A stretch of 64,000 nt of DNA, taken from the NCBI GenBank assembly GCA_009839485.1, contig VXPQ01000046.1:124001-188000 (forward strand). Direction: 5' to 3'. A program made the translations under genes and the position numbers. Numbering within the stretch: position 1 is the first letter of the stretch; every line of letters starts with the position of its first letter. The notes under the pieces are model-generated. The model saw only the letters and a list, made by a program, of their open reading frames with translations, did no database searches and had not been told where the DNA came from. This DNA is from Bacteroidetes bacterium SB0662_bin_6. Lineage in GTDB: Bacteria; Bacteroidota; Rhodothermia; Rhodothermales; VXPQ01. Below are positions 26,968 to 35,505 of the stretch, piece by piece.

Positions 26968-29487
26968 TTACATGTCGGTGCGCAGCACCTCCAGGGGAGA
27001 GCGCCGGTATATGCCCCGGCTGTTTACAAGTCCGATGGCTACCGTCAGGAAAGGCACTGCAACCAATAACACAAGCGTTGCAACGACATCCGGCCTGAAG
27101 CTTGTATCGAACACGAAGACCGAAAACGCCCAAACGGACGCAAAGGAAAGCGCCAGTCCCGTCAGTGCCGCAAAGAAGCCAAGAAAAAGATACTCGACAG
27201 TCATGATCCGGAGTACTTCGGATTGCGAGGCCCCCAGTGTTTTCAGCAAGACGCTTTCACGCCGTCGTTGCACCCTGCTTACTACTACGGCTCCAATCAA
27301 TACAATCACTGCCGTCAGAATACTAAAGGCTGCCATAAAGCGGACCACAAAGGATATTCTGGAAAAAATAGTGTCGAAAGTGCTCAGGACAAGTGACAGA
27401 TCGATCACGGAAACGGAAGGATAATCGCCCAATACGGCTCGCTGCAACCCGGCTGCCTGTTCTCCGGTTTCCGACCGGCTGAGCACCACATAAAAACGAG
27501 GAGCCTCTTCCAGTACGCCCGCGGGGAAGACCACAAAGAAATTCGTGCCCATGCGTCGCCATTCCACCTCACGCAAACTGGAAACCCGGGTTGGAATCAA
27601 CTGTCCCTGTACGTTGAATGTAAGGCTGTCTCCCAAGCCGACATCCAGATCCCGGGCAATATCCTGGTCAAGGGAGATCGGGGCCACCGGATCGTTCGGA
27701 TCCGCCGACCCGATAAAGGCGCCTTCAACCACTTTTTCCGATTCGGTCAGATAATCCCTGTACGTTACCCGGTATTCTCGCCGGTGCGCCCAGGTTGCCG
27801 TCGAGTCTGCCCGCATTGCGTTCACCGTGCGCCCGTTCACGGAAGCAAGACGCATGGATACGATAGGCACGCTATCGAGCACAGGTAACTCCCTGCCCTG
27901 CACAATTCGCGTAACCGGATCGATCTCATCCGGTTGGATATCAAACAATACGATGTTGGGCAATTGTCGAGCTTCGGATAATTCGAGTTGGGCCAATAGC
28001 GTTCGCTGAATGCCAAAAAGCGTGCCGATAATAAAGGCGCCCAGCCCCAGCGAAAGTATGAGCGTGTTCGTCTGGTTATTCGGCCGAAATAAATTGGCCA
28101 GCCCTTGCCGCCATATATAGCTCCACCTTGACGGGAAGAAGCGCCGGGTAGCCCAGATAATGCCTTTGGCTGTGACCAGAAGAGCCCCAAAGACCGCCGC
28201 AAGCCCTGCGGCATATCCCAGCCCGATTCCGGGCGAAGGCGCATTGCTTATGGAAAAAACGGTGATGCCTGTGGCAACAACTCCGAAAACGATCCACCAG
28301 AGAGGATCTTTGAGGCCGGTTTGTGCGGTCTCTACCGTTGAGCGCAGCGTCAGCAAGGGGGATATGCGCCGAATGGAAACCAGCGGAAAGAGCGCAAAGG
28401 CAGCGGTTACCCCAACCCCGAGTGTCATTCCCGCTCCAAGAGAGCCCCAGGACACCATGAAAGGCACCTCCACAGGAAGAAAGTCGCTCAATGCGGCCGG
28501 TACAAGCATCTGTACACCTATACCGAGCACGGCGCCTGTCACACTGCTTGCCAACCCCATCGTGATGGTCTGCACCGCATATACGGAGAATGTTTGTCGG
28601 GTCCCTGCGCCAAGGCACCGGAGCACCGCGATCGTTGCGAGCCGGCGGCGGACGTACACATGGATGGCTCCAGCCACCCCGATACCTCCAAGCAGCACCG
28701 CGACAAAGGCGATCACATTCAGAAATCGGTACAGATTGGTCAGACCTTCATCCCAACTTTCACGGACCTCTTCCACCGTGTCGTAGCGCACTTCCTCTTC
28801 GCGCAAGAACGTGCCGATGTTTTCGACGAGCGCTTCGACATCCCTCCCATCGTCGAACCGGAAGGCCAATTCGTAATCGGCCTGGCTGCCTCTTGAGAGA
28901 AGGGTCGAATCCAGTCTGACGGCAGGAATGTACACCCGCGGGCTGAAGAACGACATCATCTGATTCTCGCTCGGCATCTTGTCGATGCCTCCTGCCACAG
29001 GGTAGAAATACCGCCCGATACGCACGCTGTCGCCCGGCTGTACGTCAAAGAGCCGCATCACCGCAGCATCCACCAGAGCGTCTCCGTCAACAAGCCAGTT
29101 GTCCGCTGCGCCGGCGGGTGTGGTTTCTATTTCTCCGTAGAAGGGGAAATTCCCCTCGACTGCCCGGACGGTCATCAGGCGGGACTGCTCCCCGGCAGGA
29201 AACCAGGCCATCGAAGGAAATGAAATGAGCCGGGACTGTGTCCCCCCGATAGAGTCGACAGCCGCCTCCACCGCATCTCCGAACGGACGCCCGGATTCAA
29301 ACACGAGATCGGCGCCCAGTAACGTCTTCGACTCGTCGTCCACTACTTTCCGGAGATTGCTCCCGAACGAGGAAATGGCCACCAGGGCAGCGACGCCGAC
29401 GATCATCGAAGACAAAAAGAGCGCCAGTTGCCGTCGGCTGCCCCGGCTGTCCCGCCACGCCATCCTGAATATCCAGGAATTCGGCAT
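26968..29487 (-). CDS. FtsX-like ABC transporter permease (YbbP type)
   Basis: 839 residues with about ten membrane helices: one at the N-terminus (ALFLSSMIVGVAALVAI), FtsX core groups near 255-400 and 735-830, and large extracytoplasmic loops between. This is the double-FtsX layout of YbbP rather than the four-helix MacB. It pairs with the ATPase gene 32 nt upstream. In E. coli ybbA-ybbP is divergent from tesA, and the same arrangement is found here with the TesA-like gene at 30288. The complex probably moves or extracts a lipid or lipoprotein at the cytoplasmic membrane; the substrate is unknown. Confidence 0.9.
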   Translation of the reverse strand: MPNSWIFRMAWRDSRGSRRQLALFLSSMIVGVAALVAISSFGSNLRKVVDDESKTLLGADLVFESGRPFGDAVEAAVDSIGGTQSRLISFPSMAWFPAGEQSRLMTVRAVEGNFPFYGEIETTPAGAADNWLVDGDALVDAAVMRLFDVQPGDSVRIGRYFYPVAGGIDKMPSENQMMSFFSPRVYIPAVRLDSTLLSRGSQADYELAFRFDDGRDVEALVENIGTFLREEEVRYDTVEEVRESWDEGLTNLYRFLNVIAFVAVLLGGIGVAGAIHVYVRRRLATIAVLRCLGAGTRQTFSVYAVQTITMGLASSVTGAVLGIGVQMLVPAALSDFLPVEVPFMVSWGSLGAGMTLGVGVTAAFALFPLVSIRRISPLLTLRSTVETAQTGLKDPLWWIVFGVVATGITVFSISNAPSPGIGLGYAAGLAAVFGALLVTAKGIIWATRRFFPSRWSYIWRQGLANLFRPNNQTNTLILSLGLGAFIIGTLFGIQRTLLAQLELSEARQLPNIVLFDIQPDEIDPVTRIVQGRELPVLDSVPIVSMRLASVNGRTVNAMRADSTATWAHRREYRVTYRDYLTESEKVVEGAFIGSADPNDPVAPISLDQDIARDLDVGLGDSLTFNVQGQLIPTRVSSLREVEWRRMGTNFFVVFPAGVLEEAPRFYVVLSRSETGEQAAGLQRAVLGDYPSVSVIDLSLVLSTFDTIFSRISFVVRFMAAFSILTAVIVLIGAVVVSRVQRRRESVLLKTLGASQSEVLRIMTVEYLFLGFFAALTGLALSFASVWAFSVFVFDTSFRPDVVATLVLLVAVPFLTVAIGLVNSRGIYRRSPLEVLRTDM

Positions 29488-29519
29488 TGTATCGTACGCT
29501 CAGGTTTACAGGGGACCGG

Positions 29520-30206
29520 TCAGGCTCGCGTCAAAGTATCCGAGGCTATGTTTCCGCCGCGAAGCCGGATGATGCGGCCCGTGCGCTGCGCCAGTTCATG
29601 GTTGTGTGTCACAAGTAGCAAAGCCGTTCCGGCGGTCTCGTTTATCTCGAAAACAAGTTCCTCGATGGTAGCACCCGTATCCGTATCCAGGTTGCCGGTC
29701 GGTTCGTCGGCAAACAGCATTGCCGGCCGGTTTACAAACGCCCGGGCAATAGATACGCGTTGCTGTTCGCCTCCGGATAACTGTGCAGGATAATGCGACA
29801 TCCGCTCCCCGAGCCCTACCTGGTCGAGCAGTTCACTTGCCCGCTCATAGGCCCCCTTGTGGCCGCGCAACTCTGCCGGAACCATTACATTTTCAAGCGC
29901 CGTCAGCGTAGGAATCAACTGGAATGTCTGGAAAATGAATCCGACTTCCCGGTTCCGAAGCTTCGCCAGCGCATCCTCCGACATGGTGTCAAGGCGGCTG
30001 CCGGATAAATCTACATTGCCCGAAGTGGCCCGGTCCAACCCGGCGCACAAGCCCAGTAACGTGGTCTTGCCGGAACCGGAGGGGCCAACCACTGCGCATG
30101 TCTCCCCCCGATGCAAGTCGAAGGATACGTCATGCAGCACCGTCAGCAACCGGTTGCCGCTCTGGTAGGTCTTGGTAAGGTTGCGGACGGAAAGGATGGA
30201 ATCCAT
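29520..30206 (-). CDS. ABC transporter ATP-binding protein (YbbA/LolD type)
   Basis: 228 residues from ATG 30206 (MDSILSVRNLTKTYQSG); the frame extends to 30299 but would then overlap the divergent gene. Walker A GPSGSGKTT, Q-loop FIFQTFQLIP, signature LSGGEQQRVSIARA, Walker B MLFADEPTGNLD and H-loop LLVTHNHEL are all present, so it should hydrolyse ATP. The sequence type is that of MacB/LolD/YbbA partners of FtsX-like permeases. The permease follows 32 nt downstream, so the two form one transporter. Confidence 0.95.
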   Translation of the reverse strand: MDSILSVRNLTKTYQSGNRLLTVLHDVSFDLHRGETCAVVGPSGSGKTTLLGLCAGLDRATSGNVDLSGSRLDTMSEDALAKLRNREVGFIFQTFQLIPTLTALENVMVPAELRGHKGAYERASELLDQVGLGERMSHYPAQLSGGEQQRVSIARAFVNRPAMLFADEPTGNLDTDTGATIEELVFEINETAGTALLLVTHNHELAQRTGRIIRLRGGNIASDTLTRA

Positions 30207-30287
30207 TGAAATTTCTCTGAAACAGGCGCTCCTTCCTGCGGGTTTGCTGGAAATAGGTCCTGTTTTGTTTATGTATGCCTTGCATCC

Positions 30288-31076
30288 ATGCAAGGGCATT
30301 GCTCACGATACGTGAAAATCGGCAAACTATACCTGCTTGCGTGCATTCCTGTTCTGTGCCTGGCCTGCGGGTCCCGGAACACGGAAACCGAAACGGCTGC
30401 TCCGGACAGGGGAAACCTCCCCCCTGTGATGGAGCGAAACGATAACCCGGGCGCAGAGCTCCAGGAAGATGCGGAACAGGCGGATACGATTATTCTCTTT
30501 CTGGGCAATAGTCTTTCGGCGGGAGCAGGGGTCGACCCCGCAAGCGCCTTTCCTGCTCTCCTGCAACATCGCATGGATTCCCTGGGCTGGAATGTGCAGG
30601 CGGTCAATGCCGGACTGAGTGGAGAAACGAGTGCGGGAGGTCTGCGGCGCATAGACTGGTATCTGCAACAGTATCCTGTGAGCGTCCTTGTGCTGGAGTT
30701 AGGAGGCAATGATGGTTTACGGGGTATTCCGGTCGAGGTTACGCAGAACAACCTGCAGGCAATTATCGATAAGGCGCGCAACGCGAACCCGGACATGGAG
30801 ATTATCCTTGCCGGTATGCAAATTCCACCCAATCTCGGACAGGACTACACCCGGGCCTTCCGGAAAATCTATCCGACCCTGACCAGCGCGGAGAATACTC
30901 ACCTGATTCCTTTTCTTCTCGAGGGTGTAGGAGGCGTGGATTCTCTCATGCAGATGGACGGCATTCATCCGAACGAATCCGGGCATCGGATCGTCGCGGA
31001 AAACGTCTGGGATGTGCTTCATCCGGTCATGGAAGTATTGCGTTCCGGGAATGACGCTACCATTGACCTATACTAA
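30288..31076 (+). CDS. TesA-like GDSL/SGNH esterase, predicted lipoprotein
   Basis: 262 residues from ATG 30288, or 254 from GTG 30312, which would put the signal peptide right at the start (MKIGKLYLLACIPVLC). The lipobox is LACG near residue 33 of the longer form, so the protein is probably lipid-anchored. SGNH blocks: LFLGNSLSAGAG (block I with the nucleophile serine), NAGLSGETSAGG, LELGGNDGLRG and DGIHPNESGH with the catalytic Asp and His. It hydrolyses acyl esters or thioesters in the periplasm. Divergent from the YbbA/YbbP-like pair as in E. coli. The stop codon is the first base of repeat copy 2. Confidence 0.88.
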   Translation: MQGHCSRYVKIGKLYLLACIPVLCLACGSRNTETETAAPDRGNLPPVMERNDNPGAELQEDAEQADTIILFLGNSLSAGAGVDPASAFPALLQHRMDSLGWNVQAVNAGLSGETSAGGLRRIDWYLQQYPVSVLVLELGGNDGLRGIPVEVTQNNLQAIIDKARNANPDMEIILAGMQIPPNLGQDYTRAFRKIYPTLTSAENTHLIPFLLEGVGGVDSLMQMDGIHPNESGHRIVAENVWDVLHPVMEVLRSGNDATIDLY

Positions 31077-31115
31077 AGCCTGTTCATACTATGCAGCGGC
31101 GCTCGGCGGGGCCTG
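31074..31115 (+). repeat. Stop-codon-anchored 42-bp repeat, copy 2
   Basis: Begins on the TAA stop of the esterase gene and reads in the same direction. It agrees with copy 1 at 36 of 42 positions, differing mainly at ACC/CAT near the middle; the shared core is ACTATGCAGCGG followed by GGCGGGGCCTG. Similarity to copy 1 extends past the unit through TTTTCC and GCCA. It lies between the esterase gene and the sialic acid lyase gene. Confidence 0.75.
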
Positions 31116-31178
31116 TTTTCCCGCCATGCGGTGTTGCCGCTCCACATTGCACTCCATCCAGGAATAGAATTGCCCGAT

Positions 31179-32099
31179 ATGGAAAAACTCACCGGCCTGA
31201 TCGCCGCTCCGTACACCCCTATGCACCCGGATGGCAGCATACATTCCGGTATCATCCCGGACATGGTCCAGCATCTGCAAAAAGAAGAAGTTGCCGGTGT
31301 TTTTATTTGCGGTACCACGGGAGAAGGCGCCTCTTTGACCGTTGATGAACGCATGCTGCTGGCAGAACAATGGGTTGCCAATGCCGGCGACGAATTGGTC
31401 GTCATCGTGCATGTAGGGCACAATAGCGTATATGAAGCACGCAAACTGGCCGAGCACGCCCAATCGATTCAGGCACACAGTATCGCAGCGCTTGCCCCTT
31501 CGTTTTTCAAGCCGGCCTCCATCGATAGCCTGGTATCGTATTGCGCATCGGTGGCGGAAGCAGCACCGGCCCTGCCCTTTTTCTACTACCACATTCCCTC
31601 CATAACCGGCCTTAATCTGGCCGTGCCTGAATTTCTGCATGCCGGGAGCAAGCACATACCTACCCTATCGGGTGTCAAGTTTTCGGCAAGCGATCTGATG
31701 CAATTCCACCGCTGTACAACGATGGAATCCGGCCGGTATACGATGTTTTTCGGTTCGGATGAAATGCTGTTAGGCGCCCTGGCGATGGGAGCCGAAGCAG
31801 CCGTAGGCAGCACGTACAACTACGCCGCCCAAAATTCTGCGGGTATGATGGAAGCATTTAAAAAGGGAGATATGGAAACGGCTCAGCGCTTTGCCGACCA
31901 CGCAGTAGCCCTTGTAGAGGTGCTGCTCAAACACGGCGTAATCCAGGCCGGCAAAGCTATCATGGCCATGCGCGGCATCGATTGCGGCGAAGTCAGGCTG
32001 CCGCTCATGCCGCTTTCCGCCGAGCAGAAAAAGTCCCTTTACGAAGACGTCAGGGCGCTGGCTATCTTCAAAAACGTTGATCTGGAACGCCCCTCGTGA
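31179..32099 (+). CDS. nanA: N-acetylneuraminate lyase (DHDPS/NAL family)
   Basis: 306 residues from ATG 31179 (MEKLTGLIAAPYTP); the frame is open from 31131 but the extra 16 residues precede the barrel. It is a TIM-barrel class I aldolase: GTTGEGASLT, the tyrosine in FFYYHIPSITG, and the Schiff-base lysine in LSGVKFSASDL. The YYHIPxxTG plus GxKFS combination is that of sialic acid lyases rather than DapA, matching the animal NPL pattern. It splits N-acetylneuraminate into pyruvate and N-acetylmannosamine. It overlaps the next gene (TGATG), an SSS symporter, so uptake and cleavage of sialic acid are probably coupled. Confidence 0.88.
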   Translation: MEKLTGLIAAPYTPMHPDGSIHSGIIPDMVQHLQKEEVAGVFICGTTGEGASLTVDERMLLAEQWVANAGDELVVIVHVGHNSVYEARKLAEHAQSIQAHSIAALAPSFFKPASIDSLVSYCASVAEAAPALPFFYYHIPSITGLNLAVPEFLHAGSKHIPTLSGVKFSASDLMQFHRCTTMESGRYTMFFGSDEMLLGALAMGAEAAVGSTYNYAAQNSAGMMEAFKKGDMETAQRFADHAVALVEVLLKHGVIQAGKAIMAMRGIDCGEVRLPLMPLSAEQKKSLYEDVRALAIFKNVDLERPS

Positions 32100-33619
32100 T
32101 GAACCATGAAGCCTTGACATCTTTTCTGAACACCGGTCTGGTGCAGGAAGTCAGCTCTTTTGGCCTCACAAACAGCATTGTACTGGGTGTTTACCTCGCT
32201 CTGCTCGTTGCCATGGGCATTTACTTTTCGCGGCGAGCCGGTACGGCGCAGGATTTCTTCCTCGCCGGTGGACGAATGCCGTGGTGGGCGGCAGGCCTGA
32301 GCATCTTTGCCACCATGCTCTCCGCCATCACTTATCTCTCTATTCCTGCAACGGCCTACGCCAGCGACTGGACCCGCTTCCTGGTCAATATGGGTATCCC
32401 CCTCATTGCACCGATCGTCATCTTCTTTTTCCTGCCTTTTTACCGAAAACTTCGCGTCACAAGCGTCTATGAATACCTCGAAAATCGTTTTGACACCTCA
32501 TTGCGCCTGCTCGGCTCCGCTTCGTTCATCCTGTTTCAACTGGGAAGAATGGGCATCGTCCTGCTCCTGCCGGCCCTGGCGCTAAGCGCTGTGACGGGCT
32601 TGCATCTCTTTCTGTGCATCGCTCTTATGGGGTTATTAAGTACGCTCTACACGGTGCTGGGCGGGATGGAAGCCGTTGTCTGGACCGATGTGATTCAGGT
32701 CGTGGTGCTGTTCGGCGGGGCACTCGCTGCACTGGGCATCATCGTTGCAGATATTCCCGGGGGCTTTGGGCAAATCATCACGGAAGCGGCAGAGCACGAC
32801 AAGTGGAACCTGGTCAATCCCGGCTGGGACCTGTACAGTGATTCGCTATTCGTTATTCTTCTCGGGATGGTCTTTACAAACCTGCTGCCCTACACCACGG
32901 ATCAGGCAGTGGTGCAACGGTATATGACCACCGCAACCGAGCAATCCGCGCGCAGCGCCATCTGGACAGGCGCTTTGTTTGCCGTGCCGGCATCCATCCT
33001 GTTCTTCTTCCTCGGTACGGCGCTGTTTGTCTTTTATCAGAACTTTCCGGAGCAACTCATCCCCCTCGAAAGACCCGATCAACTGCTACCCTGGTTTATC
33101 GTCCAGGAAATGCCTGCCGGTCTGGGCGGCCTGGTCATTGCCGGGGTTTTTGCCGCTTCCATGTCCAGCCTCGATTCTTCGATTCATTCCATCACTACTG
33201 CGGTCACCACCGACTTTTTCAAGCGTTTCCAGCCGGATCGGGAAGAGAAACAGTGGCTCAGCCTTGCCCGGTGGATTGTATTCATTCTCGGTGTCCTCGG
33301 TACAGTTAGCGCCATGCTCATCAGCACCCTTGATCTGCGGGCGCTCTGGAGCCTGTTTCTGGATATCACCGGTCTTTTCCTCGGCACCCTCGGAGGCCTG
33401 TTTATTCTGGGCATCTTCACCCGTCGAACCACTGCCTTACATGCGTGGATCGGCGCCCTGGCTTCTGTCGCTGCCCTCGCTTACTGTACCTTTTTCACGT
33501 CGATCAATGGCTTGCTTTTCGGCGCAATCGGGACGCTGACGTGTGTAGGAACAGGCTGGCTGAGTGGCCGGATTGTAAGGAGGAAGCAGCCGAAAGATGT
33601 TGGGGAGGTGACTATCTGA
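32099..33619 (+). CDS. Sodium:solute symporter (SSS family), probably sialic acid uptake
   Basis: 506 residues from ATG 32099; a GTG at 32096 is also in frame. About thirteen membrane segments. Family marks: FSRRAGTAQDFFLAGGRMPWW, FATMLSAITYLSIPATAY (sodium-site region) and AGVFAASMSSLDSSIHS with the Ser/Asp-rich end of helix 8. The sialic acid transporter SiaT belongs to this family, and the overlap with nanA makes sialic acid or a related acid sugar the likely cargo; this is inference from context. Confidence 0.85.
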   Translation: MNHEALTSFLNTGLVQEVSSFGLTNSIVLGVYLALLVAMGIYFSRRAGTAQDFFLAGGRMPWWAAGLSIFATMLSAITYLSIPATAYASDWTRFLVNMGIPLIAPIVIFFFLPFYRKLRVTSVYEYLENRFDTSLRLLGSASFILFQLGRMGIVLLLPALALSAVTGLHLFLCIALMGLLSTLYTVLGGMEAVVWTDVIQVVVLFGGALAALGIIVADIPGGFGQIITEAAEHDKWNLVNPGWDLYSDSLFVILLGMVFTNLLPYTTDQAVVQRYMTTATEQSARSAIWTGALFAVPASILFFFLGTALFVFYQNFPEQLIPLERPDQLLPWFIVQEMPAGLGGLVIAGVFAASMSSLDSSIHSITTAVTTDFFKRFQPDREEKQWLSLARWIVFILGVLGTVSAMLISTLDLRALWSLFLDITGLFLGTLGGLFILGIFTRRTTALHAWIGALASVAALAYCTFFTSINGLLFGAIGTLTCVGTGWLSGRIVRRKQPKDVGEVTI

Positions 33620-33637
33620 ATCACGAATCTTCGTGAT
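33620..33637. terminator. Inverted repeat between convergent genes, possible bidirectional terminator
   Basis: ATCACGAA-TC-TTCGTGAT is a perfect 8-bp inverted repeat immediately after the symporter stop (33619) and 23 nt before the stop of pntB on the other strand. It has no clear T-tract on either side, so it may act as a roadblock or be a protein site instead. Confidence 0.4.
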
Positions 33638-33659
33638 ACCCTGCCTGCAGTGGCGCCGC

Positions 33660-35132
33660 CTACAGGTTTTTTACGGCGGCCACGAGTTTGGCCAGCGATT
33701 CTTTCGCATCCCCGAACAGCATGCGGGTGTTGTCGTGATAGAACAGCATGTTATCGATGCCGGAATAGCCGGGACGCAGACTGCGTTTGAGCACAACCAC
33801 CGTGCCGGAGCGATCCACATCCAGAATGGGCATGCCATAGATGGGGCTGGTCTTGTCCGTACGGGCTGCCGGATTGACCACATCGTTGGCGCCGATCACG
33901 AGCGACACATCCGTCATCCCGAATTCGCTATTGATATCGTCCATTTCGTAAAGCTGGTCGTACGGTACGTCCGCCTCTGCAAGCAATACATTCATATGTC
34001 CGGGCATGCGACCGGCCACCGGATGAATAGCATATTTCACGGTAACGCCCTGAGCTTGCAGCATATCCGACAATTCGCGAACCTGATGCTGCGCCTGGGC
34101 TACAGCCATACCGTAGCCGGGCACCACGATCACCTGTTCGGCATACGTCAACTGAATGGCCACATCTTCGACCGACGTTTCCTGCACCGTAAGGTCGGGC
34201 CGGGCGCCTTCCACCGCCGGACCGCTTCCATCGCTGTCGCCGCCGAAACCACCCAGTAGTACGTTCAGCAACGACCGGTTCATTGCTTCGCACATAATGG
34301 AGGTCAGAATAAGTCCTGATGCGCCGACCAGAGCGCCGCTTACAATAAGCGCCGTGTTGTCGAGCATGAACCCGGTGGCCGCTGCAGCAAGCCCCGAGTA
34401 GGCATTCAGAAGCGCTACGACGACGGGCATGTCCGCCCCCCCGATGGGGATGACGAGGAGAATGCCCAATACCAGCGAAAGGAAGCCAAGAACCAGTGCC
34501 CCCCACATGATGGCTTGCATATCCATCGCTGCAAACGAGCCGCCTGCTCCGTAGATCAGGTATCCGCCTGCCCCGAGCGCACCGAGGGTCACCAGTACGG
34601 TAAGCACGCGCATACCCGGAAACGAAACGGGATTGCCGCTCAGGTGCCCGCCCAGCTTGCCGAAGGCGACAAAACTTCCGGAAAACGTAATCGTGCCGAT
34701 CAGAATACACAGTACGACGGTGATCGCCGCCGGTACGTCGAGCGGCGCCAGTGCCGCCACGGATTGGACCGTTCGGGCTACCGCACCTTCTCCAGCCCCA
34801 CCGGACAGGTAGCGCGCGATTTCTCCGCCTGCCACGAGTGCGGACGCCAATCCCCCGAAACCGTTGAATACCGCAACCAGCTCCGGCATGCTCGTCATGG
34901 CCACCCGCCGCGCCAGCAACATGCCCACGGCAGCGCCGACCACAAACCCGCCAATCATCTCCACCGGGGAAAGAATTCGCTGCAACAACAGTGTCGCTGC
35001 GACGGCAATCAACATGCCGATGGCCGCAAGCCGATTTCCTCTGCGGGCCGTAGCCGGGGACTGCAGCCGTTTCATGCCCAGAATGAAGAGCACGGCAGCG
35101 CCGAGATAAGCCAACAGGATAACGTTCTGCAT
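33660..35132 (-). CDS. pntB: NAD(P) transhydrogenase subunit beta
   Basis: 490 residues: about nine membrane helices (1-290), a glycine-rich linker (GGDSDGSGPA) and the soluble NADP-binding domain III (about 315-490) with VPGYGMAVAQAQHQV, PVAGRMPGHMNVLLAEA, and VIGANDVVNPAA. It passes protons through the membrane to drive hydride transfer from NADH to NADP. It is third in a pntAa, pntAb, pntB operon, the split form seen in Rhodospirillum and others. NADPH from it could feed reductive synthesis, including a reducing polyketide synthase. Confidence 0.96.
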   Translation of the reverse strand: MQNVILLAYLGAAVLFILGMKRLQSPATARRGNRLAAIGMLIAVAATLLLQRILSPVEMIGGFVVGAAVGMLLARRVAMTSMPELVAVFNGFGGLASALVAGGEIARYLSGGAGEGAVARTVQSVAALAPLDVPAAITVVLCILIGTITFSGSFVAFGKLGGHLSGNPVSFPGMRVLTVLVTLGALGAGGYLIYGAGGSFAAMDMQAIMWGALVLGFLSLVLGILLVIPIGGADMPVVVALLNAYSGLAAAATGFMLDNTALIVSGALVGASGLILTSIMCEAMNRSLLNVLLGGFGGDSDGSGPAVEGARPDLTVQETSVEDVAIQLTYAEQVIVVPGYGMAVAQAQHQVRELSDMLQAQGVTVKYAIHPVAGRMPGHMNVLLAEADVPYDQLYEMDDINSEFGMTDVSLVIGANDVVNPAARTDKTSPIYGMPILDVDRSGTVVVLKRSLRPGYSGIDNMLFYHDNTRMLFGDAKESLAKLVAAVKNL

Positions 35133-35144
35133 GGTAGCGAGGCG

Positions 35145-35450
35145 TCAGGCGGCGTTACTGGAAGGTTCCTTGCTATCGCGCTGCTTCGGCTTGAACATTT
35201 GCAGCATCCGATCCGTGACGAGAAAACCTCCGACCACATTGATCGTGGCGACGATAAGCGCCGCAAATCCGATCCACTTGGCCCAGGGGCTCTCGATCAT
35301 GCCCGTCGCTACAAGAGCTCCGACAATGGTAATACCGCTGATAGCATTCGTGCCGGACATGAGCGGTGTATGCAGGGTTTGCGGTACCTTGCTGATCACC
35401 TCGAACCCGATGAATGCTGCCAGAATGAATATGACGAGATTGCTCAGCAT
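35145..35450 (-). CDS. pntAb: NAD(P) transhydrogenase subunit alpha 2 (membrane part)
   Basis: 101 residues with three predicted membrane helices (LSNLVIFILAAFIGFEVI, then SGTNAISGITIVGALVATG, then WIGFAALIVATINVVGGF). It corresponds to the C-terminal membrane domain of E. coli PntA, encoded as a separate gene here. TLHTPLMSGTNAISG is the conserved block. It lies between pntAa and pntB, 12 nt before pntB. Confidence 0.93.
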   Translation of the reverse strand: MLSNLVIFILAAFIGFEVISKVPQTLHTPLMSGTNAISGITIVGALVATGMIESPWAKWIGFAALIVATINVVGGFLVTDRMLQMFKPKQRDSKEPSSNAA

Positions 35451-35505
35451 CAGGATGAACCGGACTGGAAATACATGGTATGGTGCAAAACGTTTACAGG
35501 ATACG

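Noticed and set aside
31131-31178. Extra 16 residues at the start of the sialic acid lyase
   Set aside because: They precede the conserved barrel start and adjoin the repeat; ATG 31179 is the better start.
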